This document shows positions 1 to 7,712 of a DNA stretch of 64,000 nt, in pieces. Below the pieces are notes generated by a model that had not been told where the DNA came from, ran no database searches, and was given only the letters and a program-made list of their open reading frames with translations. Numbering within the stretch: the stretch's first letter is position 1; each line of letters opens with the position of its first letter. This DNA comes from Streptomyces beigongshangae (GTDB lineage: Bacteria > Actinomycetota > Actinomycetes > Streptomycetales > Streptomycetaceae): NCBI RefSeq assembly GCF_019710745.1, contig NZ_JAHKJW010000002.1, positions 172,632-236,631 on the forward strand. Direction: 5' to 3'. A program made the translations under genes and the position numbers.

Positions 1-1
1 T

Positions 2-88
2 CAGTACGTCACTCTGGACATCACCATCTGGCGGGATGCCGTACCCGGCGGAGAACAGCTAGGGCTCCAGCTAGAGCGTGTCCGCTAA
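2..88 (+). CDS. Possible 3' end of a truncated CDS
   Basis: An open frame enters from the left edge and ends at TAA 86-88, reading QYVTLDITIWRDAVPGG and about a dozen more residues. The residue mix looks like real protein. The frame runs into the presumed left end of the adjacent insertion sequence, so the gene may have been clipped by it and picked up its stop there. I do not recognise the product. Only 28 codons are visible, so this may be chance. Confidence 0.3.
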   Translation, partial: QYVTLDITIWRDAVPGGEQLGLQLERVR

Positions 89-1000
89 ATGCGAGCCCAG
101 ACGAGCACAGCGGCGAGGACGGCGGCCGAGCGGTAAACAATCGCGAGCTTGTCGAACCTCGTGGCCAGGCCCCGCCACTGCTTGAGCAGGGCGAAGGACC
201 GCTCGACCACGTTGCGGTTCCTGTAGGCCACCGGATCGAACTTCGACGGACGCCCACCCGCTGCACCGCGGCGGCGACGGTGCTCTTGCTGGTCACGCCG
301 TTCAGGGGTGACCGCGGTGATCCCGCGGGCCTTGAGCGCCGCTCGGATCGCGCGGGAGGAGTAGGCATTGTCCCCGAGCAGCATGGCCGGGGTTGTGCGC
401 GGGCGGCCTGCTCCGGTCCTGGGGACTCGCAGGTCGCCCAGCAGCCACGGCAGGGACTGGCCGTCGTGCGCCTGCCCGGGTGTCACGACGACGGCCAGAG
501 GTCGGCCCTGACCGTCCACGGCGTGGTGGATCTTCGTGGTCAGCCCGCCGCGGGAACGGCCGATCGCGTGCCCGGCGGGCTCTCGGTGAGCGTCATGGCC
601 TTGACCTCGGGCTGCGTCCCGGCACGTCTCGGGGCGGCGGGTGTTGGTGGCGTGCTGGTGGGCCCGGGTGATGGTGGAGTCCACCGCCACCCGCCACCCG
701 CCACCCGCCAGTCGATCAGCCCATCATCGTCCGCGCGGGCGAGCAGGACACCGAGCACACGGTCCCAGGTCCCGTCGGCCGCCCAGCGGCGGTGGCGGGC
801 CCACACGGTTTTCCAGGATCCGAACCTCGTTGGGAGGTCTCGCCAAGGAACACCGGTGCGATACCGGTAGACGATCGCCTCCACAATGCGGCGGTGATCG
901 GCCCACGGCCTGCCACGACGCCTGGTACTGGAGGGAAGCAGAGGTCGCAAGCGGTCCCGCTGCCGGTCAGTCAGCCGAGCATGACGAGGCATCAGGATCA
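74..1000 (-). mobile_element. IS5-family insertion sequence, boundaries approximate
   Basis: The unit is defined by a transposase on the minus strand with the IS5/IS427-group layout. The left end probably lies near 72-76, where CTAG is followed by AGCGTGTCCGCTAAAT just past the transposase stop. I could not find a matching inverted copy to the right of the transposase start at 992, so the right end is lost, diverged, or closer to the gene than expected. The element is probably not mobile by itself because its transposase frame is broken. Confidence 0.7.
85..992 (-). pseudogene. IS5-family transposase, frame broken by tandem 7-bp repeat
   Basis: The N-terminal part (992 to about 690) starts MPRHARLTDRQRDRLRPLLP and contains the IS5 N-terminal helix region. 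The C-terminal part (to 85) carries the DDE-type transposase: VDSTITRAHQHA (first D), LGDNAYSS (second D) and NVVERSFALLKQWRG (E). The halves are in different frames. At the junction (about 678-711) the minus strand has three tandem copies of GGTGGCG. Removing two copies (14 bp) restores the family-typical DWRVAVDSTITRAHQHA. So the break looks like slippage expansion. The alternative is programmed frameshifting, which some IS5-group elements use, but then the extra repeats would need another explanation. Confidence 0.8.
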
Positions 1001-1045
1001 GACCGTCGAGACGCTGTGCATTCGTGCCTGGCAGCGCGGCCGGGC

Positions 1046-1597
1046 TCAGTCGATCTTCTTGATCACCCTGGCGGGCACTCCCGCAACCACGGTGCCGGCA
1101 GGAACATCACAAGTGACTACCGCACCGGCAGCGACTACCGCACCACCACCGATGGTCACCCCTTGCGTGATCACGGCAGCCGTCCCGATCCAGACGTCGT
1201 CCTCGATGACGATCGGGGCGAAGGAGAGGTACTCGCGGCGCTCGGCCAGGGGCAGTGGATGGCCTCCGGTAATGAGGCTGACCTTCGGGGCGATCATGAC
1301 ACCGTTCCCGATACGGATGCCTCCCTTGTCCATGAAGGTGCATCCCTGGTTGACGAAGACGTTCTCCCCGAACGTCGTGTTCAGCCCGCACTCGGTAAAG
1401 AACGGCGGGTAGATCACCACCGACTCCGGCAGCGGGCCGCCGAACACAAAGGAGAGCAGTCCCGCGCGACCTTCGCTGTCGCTGAATGGAAGCACGTTCA
1501 GTCGAGACGTCGCATCGGTCACCTCCACGATCCGCTCCGCATGACGCGCGAACTCAGGCGTCTGGACATACATGACCTGCTCTGTGCGGGTAGACAT
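1046..1597 (-). CDS. Left-handed beta-helix O-acetyltransferase (LacA/NodL/Maa type)
   Basis: This is a probable acetyl-CoA-dependent sugar or small-molecule O-acetyltransferase of about 183 residues, the usual length for the LacA/NodL family. The hexapeptide-repeat half is clear: [40 protein letters not shown] (with the catalytic-type His), [20 protein letters not shown] and the closing [19 protein letters not shown] chose ATG 1597 ([16 protein letters not shown]) because the longer frame adds an atypical Cys/Trp-rich extension. It is divergent from the LysR-type gene at 1688, which by common LysR layout may control it. The substrate cannot be deduced. Confidence 0.85.
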   Translation of the reverse strand: MSTRTEQVMYVQTPEFARHAERIVEVTDATSRLNVLPFSDSEGRAGLLSFVFGGPLPESVVIYPPFFTECGLNTTFGENVFVNQGCTFMDKGGIRIGNGVMIAPKVSLITGGHPLPLAERREYLSFAPIVIEDDVWIGTAAVITQGVTIGGGAVVAAGAVVTCDVPAGTVVAGVPARVIKKID

Positions 1598-1687
1598 GCG
1601 CCGATCCCACCACCTCGCAGAACACTCGATCAAACAACCCTGCACCACACCAGACACAACCAATAGTTGTGAAAGTAGGGTGCAAGC

Positions 1688-2617
1688 GTGGATGCTGAAG
1701 TGCTGCGGACGTTCGTGACCGTCGCCGAGACCGGCCAGTTCCAGGCTGCGGCCGACGAGCTAGGGGTCAGCCAGCAGGCGGTCTCCAAGCGGATCGCGGC
1801 CCTGGAGAGGCACATCGAGGTCACGCTCCTGGTGCGGACCTCCCGAGGCTCCCGGCTGAACCTGGACGGGCAGGTCTTCCTGCCGCACGCCAAGAAGGTC
1901 CTGGCGGCCATCGAACAGGCCGAGCAGGCTGTGCGCCCCGGCAGCCGGCCCTTACGTGTCGACGTCCTCAATCGGCGCATCGCTCCTGCCCAGGCCGTCT
2001 ACCGGTTCTACCGCTCCCACCCTGGGACGGACCTGGACGCGGTCACGCTGAGCATGGAGAACGCCGCCCAGGCCGCCCAGGCGGTGCTCGAAGGGACCAT
2101 CGACGCGTCCTTCCGTGCCCTGCCGGCAGACCAGGTCCCGGCCGGAATCAGCGCCGAACGACTCCTGGACGCACCCCTGCAGCTCCTGGTCGGACCCGGC
2201 CACCCGCTGGCTGACGCACCCTGGGTCAGTCCTGCGAACCTGGCCGGCCACCGCATCTGGATCCCCGGGATCAAGCCGGGCACGGAGTGGGCGGCGTTCT
2301 ACCAGGCGCTGTCCAAGACCTTCGGCCTGAGCATCGACGCGCTCGGCCCCAACTTCGGTGACGAGGCCCTGATGGACGCGCTGGCCGACTCAGCCTCGCT
2401 GTCCACCCTCGTCGGCAGCGGGGACCGGTACCTCTGGCCCCAGACCCACGACCTACGGCGCATCCCGTTGCACGACCCGACCCCGGTCTACCCGCACGTG
2501 CTGCTGTTCCGCAGCGGAGACCAGCACCCCATGCTGACCGCGCTACGCGACCATCTGCGCACCGTAGGCCCGCGAACCCCGCACGATGTGTGGGCGCCGG
2601 ACTGGGTAGACCACTGA
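1688..2617 (+). CDS. LysR-family transcriptional regulator
   Basis: This 309-aa protein has the full LysR length. The N-terminal winged helix is typical: [20 protein letters not shown], then [20 protein letters not shown] and [16 protein letters not shown]. The remainder is a periplasmic-binding-like effector domain (from about residue 90, including [18 protein letters not shown]). The start at 1688 (GTG) lies 90 bp from the divergent acetyltransferase start, the classical arrangement in which LysR proteins control themselves and the neighbour. The effector ligand is unknown. Confidence 0.9.
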   Translation: MDAEVLRTFVTVAETGQFQAAADELGVSQQAVSKRIAALERHIEVTLLVRTSRGSRLNLDGQVFLPHAKKVLAAIEQAEQAVRPGSRPLRVDVLNRRIAPAQAVYRFYRSHPGTDLDAVTLSMENAAQAAQAVLEGTIDASFRALPADQVPAGISAERLLDAPLQLLVGPGHPLADAPWVSPANLAGHRIWIPGIKPGTEWAAFYQALSKTFGLSIDALGPNFGDEALMDALADSASLSTLVGSGDRYLWPQTHDLRRIPLHDPTPVYPHVLLFRSGDQHPMLTALRDHLRTVGPRTPHDVWAPDWVDH

Positions 2618-2847
2618 CCAGACGACCGAATTAACAGACACGGCCTGGGACGCTGCTCGCGCTGCGTACGGGCTTTGAAATCCGGCCTCCTCCTTATCAG
2701 GTCGATCATCGGCGATTACCGGGGGCGATCAACTCTCGTTTGGCTGTACTCATCGTCCGCCGAAGTGCAGTGCTGACCGGTCCCGTACGTGCCTGTTGGT
2801 GTCACCCGTTGATGTCGGTCGTCGTACGCGGTCTTGACGCGGCACTG
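2618..2847. other. Intergenic, no gene seen
   Basis: This 230-bp gap lies between convergent genes. I see no convincing coding frame or RNA gene. Confidence 0.5.
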
Positions 2848-3474
2848 TCAGGCAGGGGGGCGGGTGACCACGTTGACGTTGAACGTGTGATTACCAAGAC
2901 CGTTCGCGATGCCCGTGAAGAGCAGGGCGAAGTGTTCCTGCCCACGCGCAGAAGTGATGCCGCCGATGTCCAACTGGGACGATGGGGGCCAGCCGAGGTC
3001 AGTGAGCAGCCGGCCGGTGGTCTGCTTGGCCTCGGCGTCATCGCCGGAGAGAAACACGGTGCTCGGGCCGTCCAGACCGCCTGGGGCGGTCATCACGGTG
3101 GAATCCATCGTGCACAACGTCTTGACGACAGGGGTAAGGGGGAAAGCCTCCTGGATCTGTTCGCCGAGGCTGCTGTTGGGATGCGACAGCTCGGTGAAGT
3201 CGTCGGAGAGACCGACCCCGACATCGATCAATAAGGTGCCGGCCAGCGCCGGTGCCCCGATGGAATGCAGCAGTTCTACGGAGACGGTCCCCGGAGTGGC
3301 GTTGACGAGTACCTCTGCGTGGGCCGCTGTCTCGTTCAAACTCGCCACGGGGAACCCGAGACCCGTCCGGTTCTCGGGCTGGCGTGAACCGAGGAGCACG
3401 TCGTGCCCTGCGGCACTCCAGCCGTGAGCCAATGCTTGGGCGACGTTGCCGGTGCCAAGTATTCCTAAGCGCAT
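2848..3474 (-). CDS. NADP-binding, F420-dependent-reductase-like protein
   Basis: A 208-aa Rossmann protein that starts with MRLGILGTGNVAQALAHGWS, the GxGxxA dinucleotide motif at the extreme N-terminus, followed by HDVLLGSR with the basic residue expected for NADP. It continues with VLVNATPG and LLIDVGVGLS. This layout matches the 'NADP oxidoreductase, coenzyme F420-dependent' family (Fno/NpdG and relatives). Many members encoded outside methanogens are of unknown substrate. It is convergent with the LysR gene and stands alone, so the pathway is not indicated. TAG or TGA read-through variants are not needed; the frame is intact. Confidence 0.8.
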   Translation of the reverse strand: MRLGILGTGNVAQALAHGWSAAGHDVLLGSRQPENRTGLGFPVASLNETAAHAEVLVNATPGTVSVELLHSIGAPALAGTLLIDVGVGLSDDFTELSHPNSSLGEQIQEAFPLTPVVKTLCTMDSTVMTAPGGLDGPSTVFLSGDDAEAKQTTGRLLTDLGWPPSSQLDIGGITSARGQEHFALLFTGIANGLGNHTFNVNVVTRPPA

Positions 3475-3911
3475 GCTGGGACGCTAACTGTTGCCGGAGC
3501 TCGGCGAATCGGACCACAGGGCCAGACGAACCGGCACCAAGGACCTAGGTCGTGGTCGCTCGCCACTCACTCCTGCAAGACCGAGCGGCCATCACCCTGC
3601 ATTGCTCTTGAGCAAACGCGGCATTTTGACGACCACCGCGAGCCACTGTCCGAATGACCTGGACGCCATGGGCCGCGTCTGCTCGGCTCTGCCTGGGTCG
3701 GCGGTGGACGGGATGGGAGCTCCTCGCGCACGCCACCACGGGCCCGGCGGTCGGCGACGGCGCCCACCTCCATCCCGGTGCCGGCCGATCCCCCGCCGGA
3801 GGCATTGCCTTGACCGCGGGCCGCTCTGTGCGGTGATCGACTCATGGCTTTCGACCCTATCCATGTGTGGGCGCGCGTCGGTGTAGCGCGGGCGGAGCGC
3901 AGCCGGGGCTT
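3475..3911. other. Noncoding or decayed stretch before integrase remnant
   Basis: About 440 bp with only overlapping, compositionally poor frames on both strands. It lies between the reductase-like gene and the integrase relic. The junction with int-like sequence is abrupt near 3912, so a deletion end point of the older element probably falls here. I see no tRNA fragment in it that could be that element's other attachment site. Confidence 0.5.
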
Positions 3912-4729
3912 GATGCCCTCGCCTACGCGGCCGAACTGGGGGAGCTCCCCGAGAACCCGGTCACACTCGTGAAGTGGAAGCCGCCCAAGGTGAGCAAGGA
4001 AGTAGACCGCCGTGTCATCGTGAACCCCGGCAGGCCGGGGAGCTCCTGGCGGCGGTCTCGTACGTGGGCGGGTTCCACCGAGCCCGCGGACGTCGGCTCG
4101 TCGCGCTGTTCGCCTGCATGTACTTCGGCGGTCTGCGTCCGGCTGAGGCGGTGGCGCTGTGGCGGCAGGACTGCACGCTGCCGGACAGCGGATGGGGCTC
4201 GCTGATCCTGGAGAAGAGCCGCCCGACCGTCGGTAAGCGCTGGACCGGGACCGGCGCCGTTCACGACGACCGCGACTTGAAGAATCGGGCGGCGAACGAA
4301 ACACGCATCGTCCCGGTCCCGCCTCACCTCGCCTCGCCTCGCCTCGTGAGGATGCTCCGCGCGCACATCGGGGAGTTCGGCACGGCCAAGGACGACCGGC
4401 TGTTCGCCAACGAGCGTGGGGGAGTGGCCGCCTCGACCACGTACTGGCGTGTCTGGGACGAGGCGCGGCACCTGGCGCTCACGCCGGAACAGGCGGCCTC
4501 GCCGTTGGCCGCTCGACCGTACGACCTGCGGCACGCCGCGCTCTCCTCCTGGCTCAACGCAGGCGTGGATCCCACCGAGGTCGCCGAGCGGGCGGGCAAC
4601 AGCGTCGAAGTGCTTCTGAGTCGGTACGCCAAGTGCCTCGACGGTCGACAGGACGTCGCCAATCGCCGGATCGACGAGCTTCTCGACGAGAACGGCGACC
4701 AGGAGGAGAGACCCGGCAGCGGGCCCTGA
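3912..4729 (+). pseudogene. Tyrosine integrase remnant (3' half, frameshifted)
   Basis: This closely matches the C-terminal 55-60% of the intact integrase at 21518-22897. Homology begins at int residue about 202 (ALAYAVELGELPENPV) and runs to the end; the first 200 residues are gone. A single base is missing near 4030 (VNPRQAAELL becomes VNPGRPGSSW), so two frames are needed. Near 4325 there is a 15-bp in-frame gain made of repeated CCTCG units (PPHLASPRLV in place of PPRLV). Catalytic-region sequence survives: GLRPAEAVALWRQD, PYDLRHAALSSWL and LLSRYAKCLDG. It is inactive, and is evidence for an earlier related AICE. Confidence 0.9.
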
Positions 4730-4907
4730 TCCCGACACGCCTCCGACACCCGCACCTGCTGCGGCATGATGGCCCCTGGACCACGGTCCGGGGGCCTCGT
4801 CGTTTCCGGGGTTCCACCTGCGGGTTTCTGCTCTACGGCTTGGCCGCGAATAGGCCGCGACCCCCGACACACAGCCGCTCCGAGCGGCATACGGCTGCCC
4901 ATACGCC

Positions 4908-4946
4908 AAGACCCCGTCCTCAGCGAAAGCGCTGATGGCGGGGTCT
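4908..4946. terminator. Terminator-like hairpin after integrase remnant
   Basis: AAGACCCC (4908-4915) pairs with GGGGTCTT (4939-4946), with an inner CAGCG-AAA-CGCTG stem and a following T. An identical hairpin lies at the same place behind the intact integrase (23102-23142), so it belongs to the shared int-att module. Confidence 0.6.
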
Positions 4947-4964
4947 TTGGGCACCTAATCCAAG

Positions 4965-5008
4965 GTGCCCCCGGCAGGATTCGAACCTGCGCACACGGCT
5001 CCGGAGGC
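4965..5008 (-). repeat. attL: 44-bp copy of tRNA-Arg 3' half
   Basis: Bases 4965-5008 equal bases 23160-23203, covering the tRNA from the discriminator base through the T arm to the anticodon stem. Identity stops at 5008: the sequence then reads CCCGTGCG instead of the tRNA 5' half. Identity continues leftwards because the older element's int-att flank is homologous to that of the present one. This is the distal attachment site of the AICE; the recombination crossover lies somewhere within the repeat. Confidence 0.88.
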
Positions 5009-5102
5009 CCCGTGCGTCCCTCACGTTTCAGCAGGTCAAGAGCGCAGAGGCTGTTTTGATCGCCTTGCCAGTCCACAAATGGGCCGCGCTCTGACTTCCG
5101 AG

Positions 5103-6311
5103 CTACACCTTCGGGAAGCTTTGCTCCAGCCACTGGCGGACGGCGTCAACAGTCGTGCGGCCGTTGTGGCGCAGGGCGTCGATCACGTCCCGGCCGGCGA
5201 TGAGAACGATTGGGTGGCCATCCTCGTGAACCTCTTCCTGGACCTGCTTCTGAAAGTATGACGTGGTCACCAGGACGCCGAAGTTGCGATGCCTGATTCG
5301 CGAGATCAGTCGTGATACCTCCCGCACTCCTACCGAGTTGCCGACGCCGTAGCACTTGGCTTCGAGAGCGAAGTCGATGGAGATGCGACTGGATGTCGGC
5401 CCGAGGTCATACGTGCCGACGGCGTCGCGCCCTCCATCCCTGCTGGGGCGCGTGAGGTCCACCAGCCCGGTGTTCCGGGCGATCAAACGCCAGATGGCCA
5501 CGGCACACGCCTCGAAGTCGTGCTCCCGCTCGCGGAAGTACTCGCGGATCGCCTCCAGCATGGCCGTACCTAGGGCGTCATCCGGGAACTGGTCGGCCTT
5601 GGAACGGATGACGGTAGTTGTAGGCGCCAGCAGCGGCCGGTAGACGCGTCCCTCAACCCAAGTGCGCCAGACGTCGGGACACTCACCGGCCAGAGGGTCA
5701 CCGCCGTCGAGCAGGTGCTGAATCCAGCTGCGTGGAATCTTGTCGTGGTCGAGGACGGTGAAGTGTGACCGGTAGTTCTGGAACCGGAGCCCTGACGTCG
5801 TGCGCCAGATGGCAGCGAGCTCGTCGTCAGATGTGAGGGTCGGTCCGCCTGGTGCCAGGAGGCCGCGGAAGCGCACGGTCCGGCCTGAGGAGCCTGCCTT
5901 CTCGAACAGGAGAAACGGAGGCACCTTGGCCCGGTCATCTGCGGTTCCGTGGGATGCAGCGAAGACGTCCCGGAGGAGGACGTTGCCCGACCGTGGGGTG
6001 TTGTGGAGGCCTTGGCCCGGCTTTTTGTTGTCCCCGTAGTACGTGAAGGTGCCCGTCTCGATGTCCAGGTGGTCGGGCCAGTCGACATCGCTGCCGCTCG
6101 TGTAGAGCACAGCCAACTTCACAGTCCCCTTGGCAGGGGAGCCGGAGTATCGGAAGCCGCCCTGGTTGCCAACTCTCCTTATCAGCTTCGAGATGGGATC
6201 GTCGCCGGTGTTGCCACTCGTGCCGCCGGCGTAGAGGGCATCGACGATGAGGTCAGCAGTTTCCAGGTCAGCGAACGATACCTGGGGCTCAGAAGCGGCA
6301 GGGAGGATCAT
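5103..6311 (-). CDS. AspBHI/Mrr-like modification-dependent restriction endonuclease (type IV)
   Basis: This 402-aa protein is predicted to cut DNA carrying modified cytosine. The N-terminal part (about 1-230; VGNQGGFRYSGSPAKG, VLYTSGSDVDWPDHLD, TYYGDNKKPGQGLHNTPRSG) resembles the AspBHI N-terminal recognition domain, an SRA-like fold. The C-terminal part (about 262-390) is an Mrr-type PD-(D/E)XK nuclease: FEACAVAIWRL, DGGRDAVG (D292, D296), ALEAKC (E317, K319) and GVLVTTSYF. I prefer ATG 6311 (MILPAASEP), although GTG 6332 is possible and neither has a clear SD. It is the last gene of the cargo, 95 bp from attL. No companion methyltransferase of standard type is visible, consistent with type IV behaviour. 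Confidence 0.87.
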   Translation of the reverse strand: MILPAASEPQVSFADLETADLIVDALYAGGTSGNTGDDPISKLIRRVGNQGGFRYSGSPAKGTVKLAVLYTSGSDVDWPDHLDIETGTFTYYGDNKKPGQGLHNTPRSGNVLLRDVFAASHGTADDRAKVPPFLLFEKAGSSGRTVRFRGLLAPGGPTLTSDDELAAIWRTTSGLRFQNYRSHFTVLDHDKIPRSWIQHLLDGGDPLAGECPDVWRTWVEGRVYRPLLAPTTTVIRSKADQFPDDALGTAMLEAIREYFREREHDFEACAVAIWRLIARNTGLVDLTRPSRDGGRDAVGTYDLGPTSSRISIDFALEAKCYGVGNSVGVREVSRLISRIRHRNFGVLVTTSYFQKQVQEEVHEDGHPIVLIAGRDVIDALRHNGRTTVDAVRQWLEQSFPKV

Positions 6312-6479
6312 AGCAACAAGATGTACCAGCACGCACTGACAGGCGTGCTGGCACAGTTAGTCTCCTGGCTCCGCGGTCCCACGCTGTGGGGGCACATCGC
6401 GCTTGTTAAGGGCCATGAACGCGCCGGAGGGACAAATTGTTTCAGCGCACCGTGGATGAGGGACTTCGCGTCTCGTGGT

Positions 6480-7712
6480 TCATTGCCCCGCGCTGTTCTC
6501 GGCTGACACAGACTTGTTGGGACCCTCTTCCTGCATGACCCAGCCGCGGTACGAGTCGGAGTCGTACCCTGCTGAACCCAGGAGCGCAGCGGACTCCACA
6601 ATGCATTTCTCGAACTCTTCAGCCTGCTCCTGAAGTATTTTGTCCACTTGAATGCGTTCACGGACCCGACGAGGAACTATGACTGATTGCTCACATTTTT
6701 TATCGGCCTGAGACACTGAAGTATTAAGGATTCGCGCAAGTCCGTGCGGATCGGGGGGGATGTCCGGGGAGTCCAGCTTAAAGCGGATTGCGAGCGATAC
6801 GATATCGTCGTCGCCAAGGCCGTAACCCGTGCGGTAGGTCATAAAGCTTCGCACTGATGCCTTCAACCCAAAAGACACTCCGGTTGAAATGATCCATTGA
6901 GTTAAGCCGAGCATGAAGGCTTCGCCCGTGCCGACAACTTCAGGCACACTTAGGGATGCGTCGTCTTCTTGGACGCCCCATGCTTCGGAGAACGCAGAAG
7001 CGTACCCTTTGCAGGTATCGTGGATTTCTTGCGCCAACTGAAGCAATACTCCTTTGGCCCCGTCGTCGACGTTGTCGTCATCCATTCGGGTCGTGATGAA
7101 AAGAAGAAAGTCGTCATCAGAACGCGCTTGATTTTGCAGGATTGCTCGCAGAGCTCCGAAGTAATTAGGTGCACTTTCGGTCTTCTCGTGTCCCGCAAAC
7201 CCCCCGCACAGATCAATGTTGATCGCATGGTAGGGTCCTTTTTCCCTCATGCGCCGATAGGAAGGTGAGCGAAGATTTCCAACTTGACGGAAATCGCCAG
7301 GGAAAACCTGTGACTCGAATTCGATCCAGTTTTCCCTGATGGCGGAGAACTCGGTTCCATTGAGTTCGGCCTGATCCGCAGAAGTTGGAATGGCGGCAGA
7401 ATTGAAGCCGAGATACCGGAGTTTCACCTGCCGTGGGGAGCAGATCGTCTCGGCAATATGACGGATGTCGAGCAGGTCACTGCCGGGCAACGTCAAGTAC
7501 CGGAGTTCATGTATTTCACCCTTGGTACGCATCAGGTCAGTCGTGAGATTCCAAATTTCATGACACCACTGGACTCTACGCACATACTGCTTACGTGGCC
7601 GATGCCATGCTTGGAACTCGCGCACTACTTTCTCTGGAAAATCCAGCGGACCTGTGCCAATCAGGGCCTCAAGGTCTTCTGACTCGTCGGATCCTGTCAC
7701 TTCGTCAGTCAA
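6480..7712 (-). CDS. Unrecognised Rossmann-like protein overlapping the GHKL ATPase gene
   Basis: A protein of about 410 aa that I cannot assign to a family with certainty. It has an alternating strand pattern like a class-I methyltransferase core: LRYLTLPGSDLLDIRHIAE, KLRYLGFNSAA, then HAINIDLCGGFAG and DDFLLFITTRMDDD. No classic GxGxG or NPPY motif is present, so it may be a degenerate or novel SAM-fold protein. The C-terminal 150 residues are helical and charged. I chose TTG 7712 because GGAGG lies 8 nt upstream; it overlaps the ATPase stop (7705-7707), implying translational coupling and a joint function. A TTG at 7748 is the alternative. The gene is AT-richer than the AICE backbone. Confidence 0.72.
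   Translation of the reverse strand: MTDEVTGSDESEDLEALIGTGPLDFPEKVVREFQAWHRPRKQYVRRVQWCHEIWNLTTDLMRTKGEIHELRYLTLPGSDLLDIRHIAETICSPRQVKLRYLGFNSAAIPTSADQAELNGTEFSAIRENWIEFESQVFPGDFRQVGNLRSPSYRRMREKGPYHAINIDLCGGFAGHEKTESAPNYFGALRAILQNQARSDDDFLLFITTRMDDDNVDDGAKGVLLQLAQEIHDTCKGYASAFSEAWGVQEDDASLSVPEVVGTGEAFMLGLTQWIISTGVSFGLKASVRSFMTYRTGYGLGDDDIVSLAIRFKLDSPDIPPDPHGLARILNTSVSQADKKCEQSVIVPRRVRERIQVDKILQEQAEEFEKCIVESAALLGSAGYDSDSYRGWVMQEEGPNKSVSAENSAGQ

Noticed and set aside
3567..3911. Small frames between the reductase-like gene and the integrase relic
   Set aside because: Composition is shadow-like, and no family motif or initiation signal was seen.
4965..5034. A second tRNA gene left of the AICE
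   Set aside because: Only the 3' half (44 nt) of tRNA-Arg is present; D arm and 5' acceptor strand are missing, so it is an attachment-site remnant.
6480..7712. Ordinary DNA methyltransferase partner making a type II system with the nuclease
   Set aside because: No catalytic methyltransferase motif (PC, NPPY/DPPY or GxGxG) is visible, and the nuclease looks modification-dependent, which needs no protective methylase.
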